This document shows, piece after piece, positions 1 through 7,159 of a DNA stretch of 13,479 nt. Positions within the stretch are counted from its first letter, which is position 1. Every line of letters starts with the position of its first letter. The translations under genes were made by a program, and so were the position numbers. The notes under the pieces are model-generated. The model was given only the letters and a program-made list of their open reading frames with translations, ran no database searches and was not told the DNA's origin. The stretch lies in contig JALSPD010000185.1 of the NCBI GenBank assembly GCA_026986135.1, forward strand, positions 1 through 13,479, given 5' to 3'. The stretch is from DHVE2 group archaeon. GTDB lineage: Archaea > Thermoplasmatota > Thermoplasmata > Thermoplasmatales > Aciduliprofundaceae.

Positions 1-333
1 TACATTCTCCTCCGTAGGCACTTCTTCAATGGACACTGAACCATTAGTTTCTATGAGAATATTGTGATTTTCCATAAGGCGATAAATAAGACGATATACA
101 TCCTTCTGAAGAAGCGGTTCTCCTCCAGTAAGACACACCCACTTTATTCCACTTTCCTCCACCTCTTTTACAATATCATCTATCTCCATATCCACACCCT
201 CGCTGAAAGCGTACTGCGTATCGCACCATTTGCATCTAAGATTGCATCCAGTCAATCTTATAAAAAACATGGGCACTCCTATGTATATCCCCTCGCCCTG
301 TATTGATGGAAACATCTCGTTTACCTTAAGCAT
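1..333 (-). CDS. queE: 7-carboxy-7-deazaguanine synthase QueE (N-terminal part, runs off left edge)
   Basis: Radical SAM enzyme that contracts 6-carboxytetrahydropterin to 7-carboxy-7-deazaguanine. In archaea this lies on the route to preQ0 and then archaeosine in tRNA. The visible 111 residues begin MLKVNEMFPSIQGEG, the QueE-typical opening, followed by the CNLRCKWC cluster-binding motif (C-x3-C-x2-C, about residues 31-38), then LTGGEPLLQ (the SAM-binding GGE motif) and LIETNGS, also typical of QueE. The family is usually about 200-250 aa, so roughly half is missing beyond position 1. The start at 331-333 is chosen because homologues begin close to this point and a TATA box lies about 24 bases upstream, giving a leaderless message. 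An in-frame ATG at 346-348 would add five residues (MSCKG) and is less likely. Confidence 0.9.
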   Translation of the reverse strand, partial: MLKVNEMFPSIQGEGIYIGVPMFFIRLTGCNLRCKWCDTQYAFSEGVDMEIDDIVKEVEESGIKWVCLTGGEPLLQKDVYRLIYRLMENHNILIETNGSVSIEEVPTEENV

Positions 334-352
334 ACCCTTACATGACATCAGA

Positions 353-360
353 GATATAAC
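353..360 (-). promoter_or_regulatory. TATA box of queE
   Basis: On the minus strand this reads GTTATATC, centred about 24 bases from the A of the queE ATG at 333. That spacing places the transcription start at or next to the start codon. It is inferred from the archaeal TATA-to-start distance alone. Confidence 0.45.
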
Positions 361-380
361 CCTTTGCCATATTCAACCAT

Positions 381-386
381 AAAAAA
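381..386 (-). terminator. Oligo-T terminator after tRNA-Gly
   Basis: A run of six T on the minus strand begins ten bases after the 3' end of tRNA-Gly, flanked by a short CCAT/ATGG inverted repeat. Oligo-T stretches are the usual archaeal stop signal for tRNA transcripts. It also separates the tRNA from queE, which has its own TATA box just downstream. Confidence 0.5.
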
Positions 387-396
387 CATGGATTAT

Positions 397-468
397 GCGG
401 GTGCCGGGATTTGAACCCGGGGCAAAGCCGTGGCAGGGCTTCGTGTTACCAGGCTACACCACACCCGC
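397..468 (-). tRNA. tRNA-Gly, anticodon GCC
   Basis: The 72-base cloverleaf reads 5' GCGGGTG (acceptor), TG, D stem GTGT/ACAC with loop AGCCTGGTA, then G, anticodon stem AAGCC/GGCTT with loop CTGCCAC, a four-base variable loop, T arm CCGGG-TTCAAAT-CCCGG, and CACCCGC closing the acceptor. All stems pair fully. Position 33 is T and the anticodon is GCC, so it reads GGC/GGT glycine codons. No intron is present and the 3' CCA is not encoded. A14 and G15 are present; G15 is the base archaea convert to archaeosine using the pathway that QueE next door feeds. Confidence 0.97.
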
Positions 469-498
469 ATCGGTAGGTGTGGGGGAATAATTGTTTTG

Positions 499-506
499 AT
501 ATTTAA
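499..506 (-). promoter_or_regulatory. TATA box of tRNA-Gly
   Basis: On the minus strand the region reads CCTTAAATAT. It is centred about 34 bases upstream of the mature tRNA 5' end at 468, which predicts a leader of roughly 8-10 bases for RNase P to remove. The rest of the 110-base gap between the tRNA and the upstream gene shows no other feature. Confidence 0.45.
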
Positions 507-578
507 GGTTTTACGGCAGGCATCAATGGAAATTAGAATGCAAATCTTGAAAACACATAAGATCAGATTTTCAGGCAA

Positions 579-1298
579 TTACTTGAGATAGAAATAAATG
601 TGAACATTCGTGTAATATTTTCCATTTACATACAGATCAAATGATGCAATATTTTTTCCACTGAGATTGCTCACGGCATTGAAGGTTATGGTTGTATTTT
701 CGCCATCATTAAGATGAACAGGAATTGATTTTACCTGATGCCCGTTCAGGGAGAAACGCACCTCGCAATTGGCAGGCCCATAATTGTAATTGGCAACATA
801 GACACCAAAGGTAAGTGTGGAATTAACAGTTGCATTATGGGGCCAGGAAACAATGGCAATATCCACCTCCCGATAATACCCCGCATTATATTCGGCAACT
901 CCCCAGGCAATTATGAGAATAAGCATAGCAATTATCATAACTGATGTCAATTTATCAGGCATGGATATGCGAGGCTTTTTAATATCCACCGTATTTGACA
1001 AAACAAATCCTGCGATTACGAAGATCCCGATTATTGATATAAGATAAAATGGATTCAACAGGGAAAATAATGCAAGCAATAGGGCAACACCACCCGTTGT
1101 GACTACTGAAATGCCCGGCGATAGTAAAAGGGTTTCTTCCAGAGAGGAATCCCGGTATAACAACTTGGTAAGGAAAAATCCAGGCGAGAAAAACAGAATG
1201 ACACCTGCACCAATGAACCTTAACAACGGATAGGGATAGGCCAGTAATATTAGTGCTACGATTGTTATCAGCCCTACAAGATCTCTGTCTTTCATCAT
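579..1298 (-). CDS. DUF1616-like membrane protein with extracellular C-terminal domain
   Basis: Multispanning membrane protein of 239 aa with unknown biochemical role. Hydrophobic segments lie at about residues 8-25, 28-47, 61-81, 85-101 and 119-136. The sequence around residues 28-41 (ending FFSPGF) followed by LEETLLLSPGIS resembles the N-terminal region of archaeal DUF1616 proteins (FLPGY..., LE...LS.GLS). Residues 140-239 form a soluble, probably extracellular, beta-rich domain with several N-glycosylation sequons (NAT, NST, NTT, NLS) and a CARDB-like look. The ATG at 1298 lies three bases after the ATPase stop, with AGAGGT upstream; a second ATG follows immediately. The gene is co-transcribed with the ABC ATPase, so I infer that it is an accessory membrane subunit of that ABC system. 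The DUF1616 call is by motif memory and should be treated as moderate. Confidence 0.65.
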   Translation of the reverse strand: MMKDRDLVGLITIVALILLAYPYPLLRFIGAGVILFFSPGFFLTKLLYRDSSLEETLLLSPGISVVTTGGVALLLALFSLLNPFYLISIIGIFVIAGFVLSNTVDIKKPRISMPDKLTSVMIIAMLILIIAWGVAEYNAGYYREVDIAIVSWPHNATVNSTLTFGVYVANYNYGPANCEVRFSLNGHQVKSIPVHLNDGENTTITFNAVSNLSGKNIASFDLYVNGKYYTNVHIYFYLK

Positions 1299-1301
1299 CC
1301 A

Positions 1302-1937
1302 CTACCTCTTCAAGCTTATGATTGATGTGGCAACATAATTTATTCTTGGGTCATGAGTGGCAATCAGTATAGTGGTTCCCATTTCCCTATTTATTTTAAT
1401 GAATAGATCCCCAATATTCTTTGTGTTCTCATCATCCAGATTTGAGGTGGGTTCATCTGCCAGAATAATACGGGGATCGTTGGCAAGAGCTCTGGCTATG
1501 GCGCATCTTTGCATTTCACCCCCACTTAAAGATGTAGGCATCTCATGTTTGAGATCCTCTATTTTTAGGTAATGTAAAAGCTCATCAACTCTCTTCTTCC
1601 ATGGCTTTCCTGCAAGTTTGAGGGGGAGTGCAATATTTTCCATCACTGTAAGATCCTCTATTAAATTCATTTGCTGAAAAACTATCCCTATGTTTTCAAG
1701 CCTGAACTTTGCACGGGCATCTTCACTCATCTGAAATATGTCCACTCCATCAATGATTACCGTGCCTTTATCAGGAAAGTCTATCCCTGCAATTATGTTA
1801 AGCAAGGTTGTTTTCCCTATACCCGAAGGGCCCTCCACAATTAGAATTTCTCCCTTTTCTACATTAAAACTTACTGAATCAAGAACAGTTTTTTTCCCGT
1901 AAATTTTAGTTACTTCCTTTACTTCAATGAGACTCAC
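1302..1937 (-). CDS. ABC transporter ATPase, LolD/MacB (lipoprotein/FtsX-permease) type
   Basis: Cytoplasmic ATPase of 211 aa that powers an FtsX-type permease pair, presumably the two permeases encoded divergently at 1983-7159. All ABC motifs are present: A-loop Y13, Walker [10 protein letters not shown] (36-44), Q-loop Q88, signature LSGGE (137-141), Walker B IILADE (157-162) with catalytic E162, D-loop NLD, and H-loop H195. The length and the order of motifs fit the LolD/MacB/FtsE group. The start is GTG at 1937; no in-frame ATG lies upstream. A TATA box about 26 bases upstream suggests a leaderless message. The DUF1616-like gene follows after three bases. The direction of transport and the substrate cannot be read from the sequence. 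Confidence 0.92.
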   Translation of the reverse strand: MSLIEVKEVTKIYGKKTVLDSVSFNVEKGEILIVEGPSGIGKTTLLNIIAGIDFPDKGTVIIDGVDIFQMSEDARAKFRLENIGIVFQQMNLIEDLTVMENIALPLKLAGKPWKKRVDELLHYLKIEDLKHEMPTSLSGGEMQRCAIARALANDPRIILADEPTSNLDDENTKNIGDLFIKINREMGTTILIATHDPRINYVATSIISLKR

Positions 1938-1948
1938 GCAGACATAAA

Positions 1949-1967
1949 GTTAATATGGGTATATATC
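1949..1967. promoter_or_regulatory. Divergent promoter region of the ABC cluster
   Basis: The 45-base gap between the GTG of the ATPase (minus) and the ATG of the first permease (plus) contains two AT-rich boxes. The box at 1960-1967 (GATATATA on the minus strand) is centred about 26 bases from the ATPase start. The box at 1949-1956 (GTTAATAT on the plus strand) is centred about 30 bases from the permease ATG. The two transcripts would start almost at their start codons and their promoters overlap, so the two arms are likely co-regulated. Confidence 0.45.
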
Positions 1968-1982
1968 TTTTGCGAAATTAGA

Positions 1983-2981
1983 ATGATTTCCCCGCTTAGA
2001 TACGTGATTTCCCTGACTAAACGGTCAAAGCTCACAATATTTACCATTGCAATAGTTGTTATGTTTGTAACCTCCACCCTTGCTGTGGTATATAGCTTTG
2101 AGATGAGTAACAAAGCGCTCATAGAAAGGTTTGAATCAAGGTACTATGTGATTTCTTCAGATGAAAATCTACTTAAAAGCAGGGTGGAGATGAAGGTAGA
2201 AAACGCAGCGTACATATGGATCACCCCTGGAAAGGTTAACAATCAGACCACATATGTAATAGGAGTGTATGATCCTCACAACATACTGGGCACCTATCTC
2301 TCATGCGATGAGGACAGAATCATTGTTGGAAGAGATGTTAACACTGGCAAACATGTACACCTTCAATTTCTTGATCTTAACCTGAATCTCACCCTGGACA
2401 GAAAAATGAGCTTTTCATATTTCCCGGATTACTGGGTGATCGTGAACAACAGCTACTTCGCTGGGCAGAAGCCAAATTTTATGATAGTGGACAGAAACAT
2501 CCAGGTTGAAGGATACATGACGAAAAGTCTCACCTCACTCACCACATTCTACGAAAGAACCGCTGAAGAGATAAGTTTTGACCTATTTCTTCTGGACTTG
2601 ATATCAATGGTGGTCATTTACCTATTCATAAATGCCCTACTAACAATTGAAATCAGGGAAAATGTAAAGAAGATCGCAATTATGAGAGCCATTGGATCAA
2701 CCAGAAAAAATATAGCGGCACTCTATCTCCTCAGATCCCTCTACATCGGAACTGCAGGATCAGTAATTGGATTCTCTCTAGGCGTTTCTCTTGCATATCT
2801 CCTAGCTGCACTCATTCCACTTTCTGGGATGCTCACTTATTTTTACATATATGTACCACCAATAGTGTTTATAGCAGATGTAATAATAGCTATCATAGGT
2901 AGCTTGATAGCCGCCATAAGCCCCATATACTCTGCTGTCAAAATCAATATCGTAAAAGGGATGAAAGGGGTGGTGAAATGA
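1983..2981 (+). CDS. FtsX/MacB-type ABC transporter permease (standard-size subunit)
   Basis: Membrane permease of 332 aa with the FtsX/MacB layout. It has one transmembrane helix at about residues 17-38, an extracytoplasmic domain at about 39-203, then three helices at about 204-224, 249-276 and 292-317. The loop MRAIGSTRKNI (from residue 234) is the characteristic coupling segment of this family and contacts the ATPase. The extracytoplasmic domain is shorter and more diverged than a typical MacB periplasmic core domain. The stop codon overlaps the ATG of the giant permease (ATGA at 2978-2981), so the two are translationally coupled and probably form a heterodimer. The ATG at 1983 sits almost at the predicted transcription start; no Shine-Dalgarno is evident. 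Confidence 0.88.
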   Translation: MISPLRYVISLTKRSKLTIFTIAIVVMFVTSTLAVVYSFEMSNKALIERFESRYYVISSDENLLKSRVEMKVENAAYIWITPGKVNNQTTYVIGVYDPHNILGTYLSCDEDRIIVGRDVNTGKHVHLQFLDLNLNLTLDRKMSFSYFPDYWVIVNNSYFAGQKPNFMIVDRNIQVEGYMTKSLTSLTTFYERTAEEISFDLFLLDLISMVVIYLFINALLTIEIRENVKKIAIMRAIGSTRKNIAALYLLRSLYIGTAGSVIGFSLGVSLAYLLAALIPLSGMLTYFYIYVPPIVFIADVIIAIIGSLIAAISPIYSAVKINIVKGMKGVVK

Positions 2982-5900
2982 TCATAGGCAAAAATATTGC
3001 AATCCCTGTATTTGTACTCTTTTTGCTTTTTACATCCATGTTCATATCACTCGTTTCAATATACAATATGCCCCAGAAAATGATGGGGGGCTCAAACATA
3101 TATGTAATCACATCCACAAAAGACAGAAATCCAATAAGAAGTAACTTGGATATAAGAATTGCATATGGTCTGGAAAACATGAGCTATATTGAGGCTGTGA
3201 GCCCAGAAATATTTGTTTTTACTGTGTACTCAGGTATGCCAGTAACCGTCAGAGGAGTTATATTTGACAAATTTCTAAAACTTGAACACGGAAAAATAGT
3301 GTCTGGATACATACCTCACAGGCTGGATGGGGCCCTTATAGGCTCCGACGCTTCCAAAAAACTAGGAATACATCCGGGTGAAAGCATTACTCTATATGGC
3401 TCATTTACCACGAGTTTTGCCGTAGTGAACATCACGGGAATATACAGCACAGGTGGACCAGCAGATGATGAAATTCTAATTACTCTTCCTACCGCCAGGA
3501 AACTTTCAGGAATTGCACCGGGGAAGGTATCCATAATTCGCCTGAGATCCACACAGGTAGACAAGGTAAACAAATTACTTAGCAGCACATATCCCAAATT
3601 CATCGTGGATCTGAATTCCACATCTCAGACGTACATGGGTGAAAGATTTAATGTTACCCTTGCAATAAAAAATATTGGTACTGAACCTGGCAGAGCCAAT
3701 TACAGTGTTGAGTTTGAAAACCAGTGGTTCAATGGGAGTGTAGAAATAAGAAAAGAGAAAAACATAACAATTCAGTTTAACGCAAGTAATGCTGGAAAAT
3801 TCAACATAACAGCCATTGTAAGCAATGATGTATTCTATTATTCCTGCTACACTCAGATCAATATTGTAAAAAAACCAGCGCTCATTGAGGGTCCATCATT
3901 TGCGTATGTGAACAAAACAACAGAATACACGATTGCAACCATTAGCAACAGGAGTGTAAACGTGGGCAAAATAAAAGTGATAATGGGAAACTACACTAGG
4001 GAATACAATGTTAGTAACGGTCACGTAAATGTGACATTCCCACGTAGAGGTAACTACACGCTGATTTACTATGGAAAATACTACAAAAATGCAACAATGA
4101 ATGTAAGCGTTTATGACAGAACAGAATTTTTCAAGATAGCAAATATTACGCCCATTAGTATCAACGGAACGATATATGTTGTTGCAGGAAGCACGGTTGG
4201 CGTCCTTACCAGCGGAGAGGTTTACATTGCATTTGACGGAAGTGGTCAGGTGAAGCGAAAAGAATTGAACATAACTGAAGACATGCGGGGAAATCACATT
4301 ATCAATGTAACAGTAATTTACGGAAATCTAATGGCTCAGAGAAATTTTCTGATACATATTATCCACAACTACACACCGGAGATATTATCACCAATTGACA
4401 ACAATACACCTGTGATATACGGGGAAAATATAACATTTACATTTATTGACGAAATACCAATCAAAGAAATAAGGTATGTGGTAAACGGTGTTAAGTTTAA
4501 TCGGAGTGTAAACCAGAGTTTCAATCCAGACATAGAGAATTACACATATAACATAACTGTTAATGTTAATTCAACCAAGTTTTCCATTGAGATCATGTTT
4601 GAAGACTACTGGGGTCGCCATATAAAATACAGTGCAACATGCAAGGTGATACTTTACCGTGATATAATTCCACCTCAAATATATGCAAATGATGTAAAAA
4701 TATGGGGCGGGAATAAAACATATGTGAAAATAAAAGACAACGAGGAGATTGCCAATGTCTCAGTGTATTTCTACGGACATTATTTCAATCAAACATTTAA
4801 CTCAAAATCGGGAACTGTAGAAATAGATACCATGTTCAGAAATGGGGATCACTATGAATTTGTTCCTGAAGGTACCTATAAAGCAATAATAATTGCATTT
4901 GATAAAGCAGGAAATGAAAATACAACAAGCTTTAACATCACAATTAATAACACCCGTGAAAGAAATCCTCCCATAATCATCGGAAAGAGTTATGAGGATC
5001 TCAGCGGAGGATACACAGTATACAAGGCATATGATAACACTGGACATATAATAAGAATTGCATGCTACGAAGGGGCTACTTTAATCAAGGAAAGTTACAG
5101 TTCAACACTGAATATAACAAGCAAGGACATAAGCAACGGTTCACACCATCTTATTGTGGAAGCCGTGGATATAAATTTCAATTATGGATATATGAGCATC
5201 ACAATAACAAAAAATTACACTGATGTTACCCCACCTGAAATCCATTTGGGTGCAATTAAAATATGGGGCGGTAACACAACACTCGTGTATGCAAAGGATG
5301 ACGTCATGGTAAAAAAGATCTCCGTAGAGGTATTTGGAAGATATTTCAACGGAACAACCGTTGCGAAAATCAAAACTTCATTTGAGATAAATGATACAAT
5401 AACCTACATTCAGCCAGGCACATATCTAATGCGGATATGGGCATGGGACATATATGGTAATGTAAACACCACCACAGCAACTCTGGAGATAAATAACAGC
5501 GGAGAAAAGAATCCACCTTTATTCATACTGAATGATTTTGAAAAACTTAACGCAACGGACAGAATAGAGTACAGAGCATATGACAATGTGGGAATACGGA
5601 GGATTTGGGTTATTTATGACGGAAATATAACCGCAGAATCATATAATGATACACTTAACTTCTCAGCAAGTATTCTACCATGTGGACACCTTACCATAAC
5701 AATAGGCGCAGAGGACCTTAATGGCAATACTAACTTTGCAAATGTAACACTCGTTATAAAGGATAATATACCCCCAAGACTTACAAAGGATAACGAAACA
5801 GTGTGGAGTGGAAATATAACCATAATAACCGCTACGGACAATGTGAGAGTTGCGTACATGAGAGTTCTCCTTATGGGGCATGAATTTACAAGTAACAATG

Positions 5901-7159
5901 GAACTCTAAAAATAAAAACGTGGTTTGGAGAAGGGATAAATACAAAGTATCTCCCAGAGCGAAATTACAATCTAATAGTGGCCATAAAAGATGGTTCAGG
6001 AAACAGCATATCATGGCCATTCACACTCAGAATAAACAATACTGGGGAAAAGATCAAGCCCATTATAGATGGGCCAGTATATGGCGTGTTAAACAGCACT
6101 AACAGGATAATTTACAGGTCAATAGACAATGTGGGAGTAAAAAGGATGTGGATAGAATTAAATAACACCATAATTGTGGAAAACAGCAGTAATGTACTTA
6201 CACTTAACCACACATTGCTTCCCGGTGGAAGATTCAACGTAACAGTATTTTCAGAGGATGTAAATGGCAACGTGGCAACAATGAATGCAACAATTATAGT
6301 AACGAAAATAAAACATGTTACTATTAAAGCAGCTCTGCAGAGCAATATAATAACAACCAAAGAGAGAGGACTAATTGTAATAGGCGTGACCAACGAAAAT
6401 GTAGCAGGATACTATCAATTGAGTGTGTATCTTGATGGGAGCCTTATGTATCAGGAAACCTTATATCTCCAACCATATGAGAGAAAGAGCATTTACATAT
6501 ACCTCCCATACCTGGAAGAAGGGACGCATAAGATCAAGATTGATGACAAAATACTCGTGCTTAACGTGGAAAAGACCATAGCTGAAAAATTACCCACAGA
6601 TCTTGTGCTCAAATACGCTAAAGATCTGAAGTTTACAGAAAGTAAAGGAGTAATATATAAAGGATTCCAGATCTCCGAGGGAAATTTCATACTCGTTCTG
6701 GCATCACTGGTAGTAGTAACAATGATGCTTTTATTTTTGGGCATATATTCCACCACAATAAAATCACTTAAAGCGGGTAATATAGGGATACTCAGGGCAA
6801 TAGGGGCGAGTAACAGGCAGATATGGACCTTCTTCATGCGTGATTCAGCCATATACATCCTTGCCCCAGTGATACTGGGTATAATTGGAGGATACCTAAC
6901 AATAATGTGGATTGATAGTATGAAAATGCTAACTGCATTTGGGCACACATTAATAATTGTGCCAACATGGAAGGATATACTTACAGTCACAATACTTAGC
7001 ATAACATTTACCTTCATATCGCTGCTCATAATATTTAAAGGTATGATGGAGAAGCGGGTTGTGCATATGATGGGCGGGTCAGCAAATCCAAAGGTATATA
7101 CACTTGATGAGATCATCTCAAGGGGGGACGAATCTTCTAAGTCGTTTAAGCATCATTAG
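2978..7159 (+). CDS. Giant FtsX/MacB-type permease with a long extracellular Ig-like domain array
   Basis: A 1393-aa permease, against about 400-650 aa for usual family members. Domains in order: transmembrane helix (about 5-30); MacB-like core domain (33-208); three beta-rich CARDB/Ig-like domains (about 209-299, 300-385, 386-466); a further Ig-like domain (467-564); three tandem two-domain units (565-751, 752-931, 932-1110); a membrane-proximal beta domain (1111-1236); and the FtsX core with helices at about 1237-1259, 1291-1312 and 1334-1356. The family motif ILRAIGAS ends at 1278, followed by a cytoplasmic tail of about 37 residues. More than fifty N-x-S/T sequons lie in 209-1110. It is coupled by ATGA to the standard permease. 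Its last 42 bases overlap the DUF763 gene on the other strand. Substrate is unknown; the array could reach through or bind the S-layer. Confidence 0.85.
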   Translation: MIIGKNIAIPVFVLFLLFTSMFISLVSIYNMPQKMMGGSNIYVITSTKDRNPIRSNLDIRIAYGLENMSYIEAVSPEIFVFTVYSGMPVTVRGVIFDKFLKLEHGKIVSGYIPHRLDGALIGSDASKKLGIHPGESITLYGSFTTSFAVVNITGIYSTGGPADDEILITLPTARKLSGIAPGKVSIIRLRSTQVDKVNKLLSSTYPKFIVDLNSTSQTYMGERFNVTLAIKNIGTEPGRANYSVEFENQWFNGSVEIRKEKNITIQFNASNAGKFNITAIVSNDVFYYSCYTQINIVKKPALIEGPSFAYVNKTTEYTIATISNRSVNVGKIKVIMGNYTREYNVSNGHVNVTFPRRGNYTLIYYGKYYKNATMNVSVYDRTEFFKIANITPISINGTIYVVAGSTVGVLTSGEVYIAFDGSGQVKRKELNITEDMRGNHIINVTVIYGNLMAQRNFLIHIIHNYTPEILSPIDNNTPVIYGENITFTFIDEIPIKEIRYVVNGVKFNRSVNQSFNPDIENYTYNITVNVNSTKFSIEIMFEDYWGRHIKYSATCKVILYRDIIPPQIYANDVKIWGGNKTYVKIKDNEEIANVSVYFYGHYFNQTFNSKSGTVEIDTMFRNGDHYEFVPEGTYKAIIIAFDKAGNENTTSFNITINNTRERNPPIIIGKSYEDLSGGYTVYKAYDNTGHIIRIACYEGATLIKESYSSTLNITSKDISNGSHHLIVEAVDINFNYGYMSITITKNYTDVTPPEIHLGAIKIWGGNTTLVYAKDDVMVKKISVEVFGRYFNGTTVAKIKTSFEINDTITYIQPGTYLMRIWAWDIYGNVNTTTATLEINNSGEKNPPLFILNDFEKLNATDRIEYRAYDNVGIRRIWVIYDGNITAESYNDTLNFSASILPCGHLTITIGAEDLNGNTNFANVTLVIKDNIPPRLTKDNETVWSGNITIITATDNVRVAYMRVLLMGHEFTSNNGTLKIKTWFGEGINTKYLPERNYNLIVAIKDGSGNSISWPFTLRINNTGEKIKPIIDGPVYGVLNSTNRIIYRSIDNVGVKRMWIELNNTIIVENSSNVLTLNHTLLPGGRFNVTVFSEDVNGNVATMNATIIVTKIKHVTIKAALQSNIITTKERGLIVIGVTNENVAGYYQLSVYLDGSLMYQETLYLQPYERKSIYIYLPYLEEGTHKIKIDDKILVLNVEKTIAEKLPTDLVLKYAKDLKFTESKGVIYKGFQISEGNFILVLASLVVVTMMLLFLGIYSTTIKSLKAGNIGILRAIGASNRQIWTFFMRDSAIYILAPVILGIIGGYLTIMWIDSMKMLTAFGHTLIIVPTWKDILTVTILSITFTFISLLIIFKGMMEKRVVHMMGGSANPKVYTLDEIISRGDESSKSFKHH
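4670..6307 (+). repeat. Three tandem two-domain Ig-like repeat units inside the giant permease
   Basis: Units start at 4670, 5231 and 5771 (561, 540 and about 537 bases; 187, 180 and 179 residues). Each has an A half beginning PP and carrying W-[GS]-G-N with the W exactly 11 residues after the first P (W576, W763, W943). It ends in an A-x-D/K-x-x-G-N strand and a conserved INN-[TS] linker. Each B half begins with a [NK]-[PK]-P linker (first P about residues 664, 846 and 1028), then Y-[KR]-[AS]-[YI]-D-N-[TV]-G, and ends in a D-[ILV]-N-x-N-like strand. DNA similarity is mostly lost, but AAAATATGGGGCGG recurs around 4698 and 5257. The internal duplication is therefore old but recognisable. The folds resemble bacterial Ig-like 'DNxG...AxDxxGN' domains. 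Confidence 0.85.

Noticed and set aside
64..306. Plus-strand open frame of 80 codons opposite queE
   Set aside because: It is antisense to a clear radical SAM coding sequence and has no domain, ribosome site or promoter of its own.
397..468. Integration (att) site of a mobile element at tRNA-Gly
   Set aside because: No integrase gene, second partial tRNA copy or direct repeat of the tRNA 3' end was seen within the window.
979..1302. Minus-strand frame of 107 codons overlapping the DUF1616-like gene
   Set aside because: It is an out-of-frame shadow of the membrane-protein gene, without recognisable sequence.
1934..2122. Minus-strand frame crossing the divergent ABC promoter
   Set aside because: It would read through the promoter and the antisense of the first permease helix; the ATPase start explains the minus strand better.
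3896..4297. Minus-strand frame of 133 codons inside the giant permease
   Set aside because: It mirrors the asparagine/threonine-rich array and has no start context or family pattern.
4670..6307. Tandem repeat as a CRISPR-like or minisatellite array
   Set aside because: The repeats are protein-level Ig domains within one open frame. DNA similarity is limited to short patches and there are no spacers.
6493..7116. Minus-strand frame of 207 codons opposite the end of the giant permease
   Set aside because: It lies antisense to the FtsX core, which carries the LRAIGAS motif and three helices. Its hydrophobicity is the mirror of those helices.
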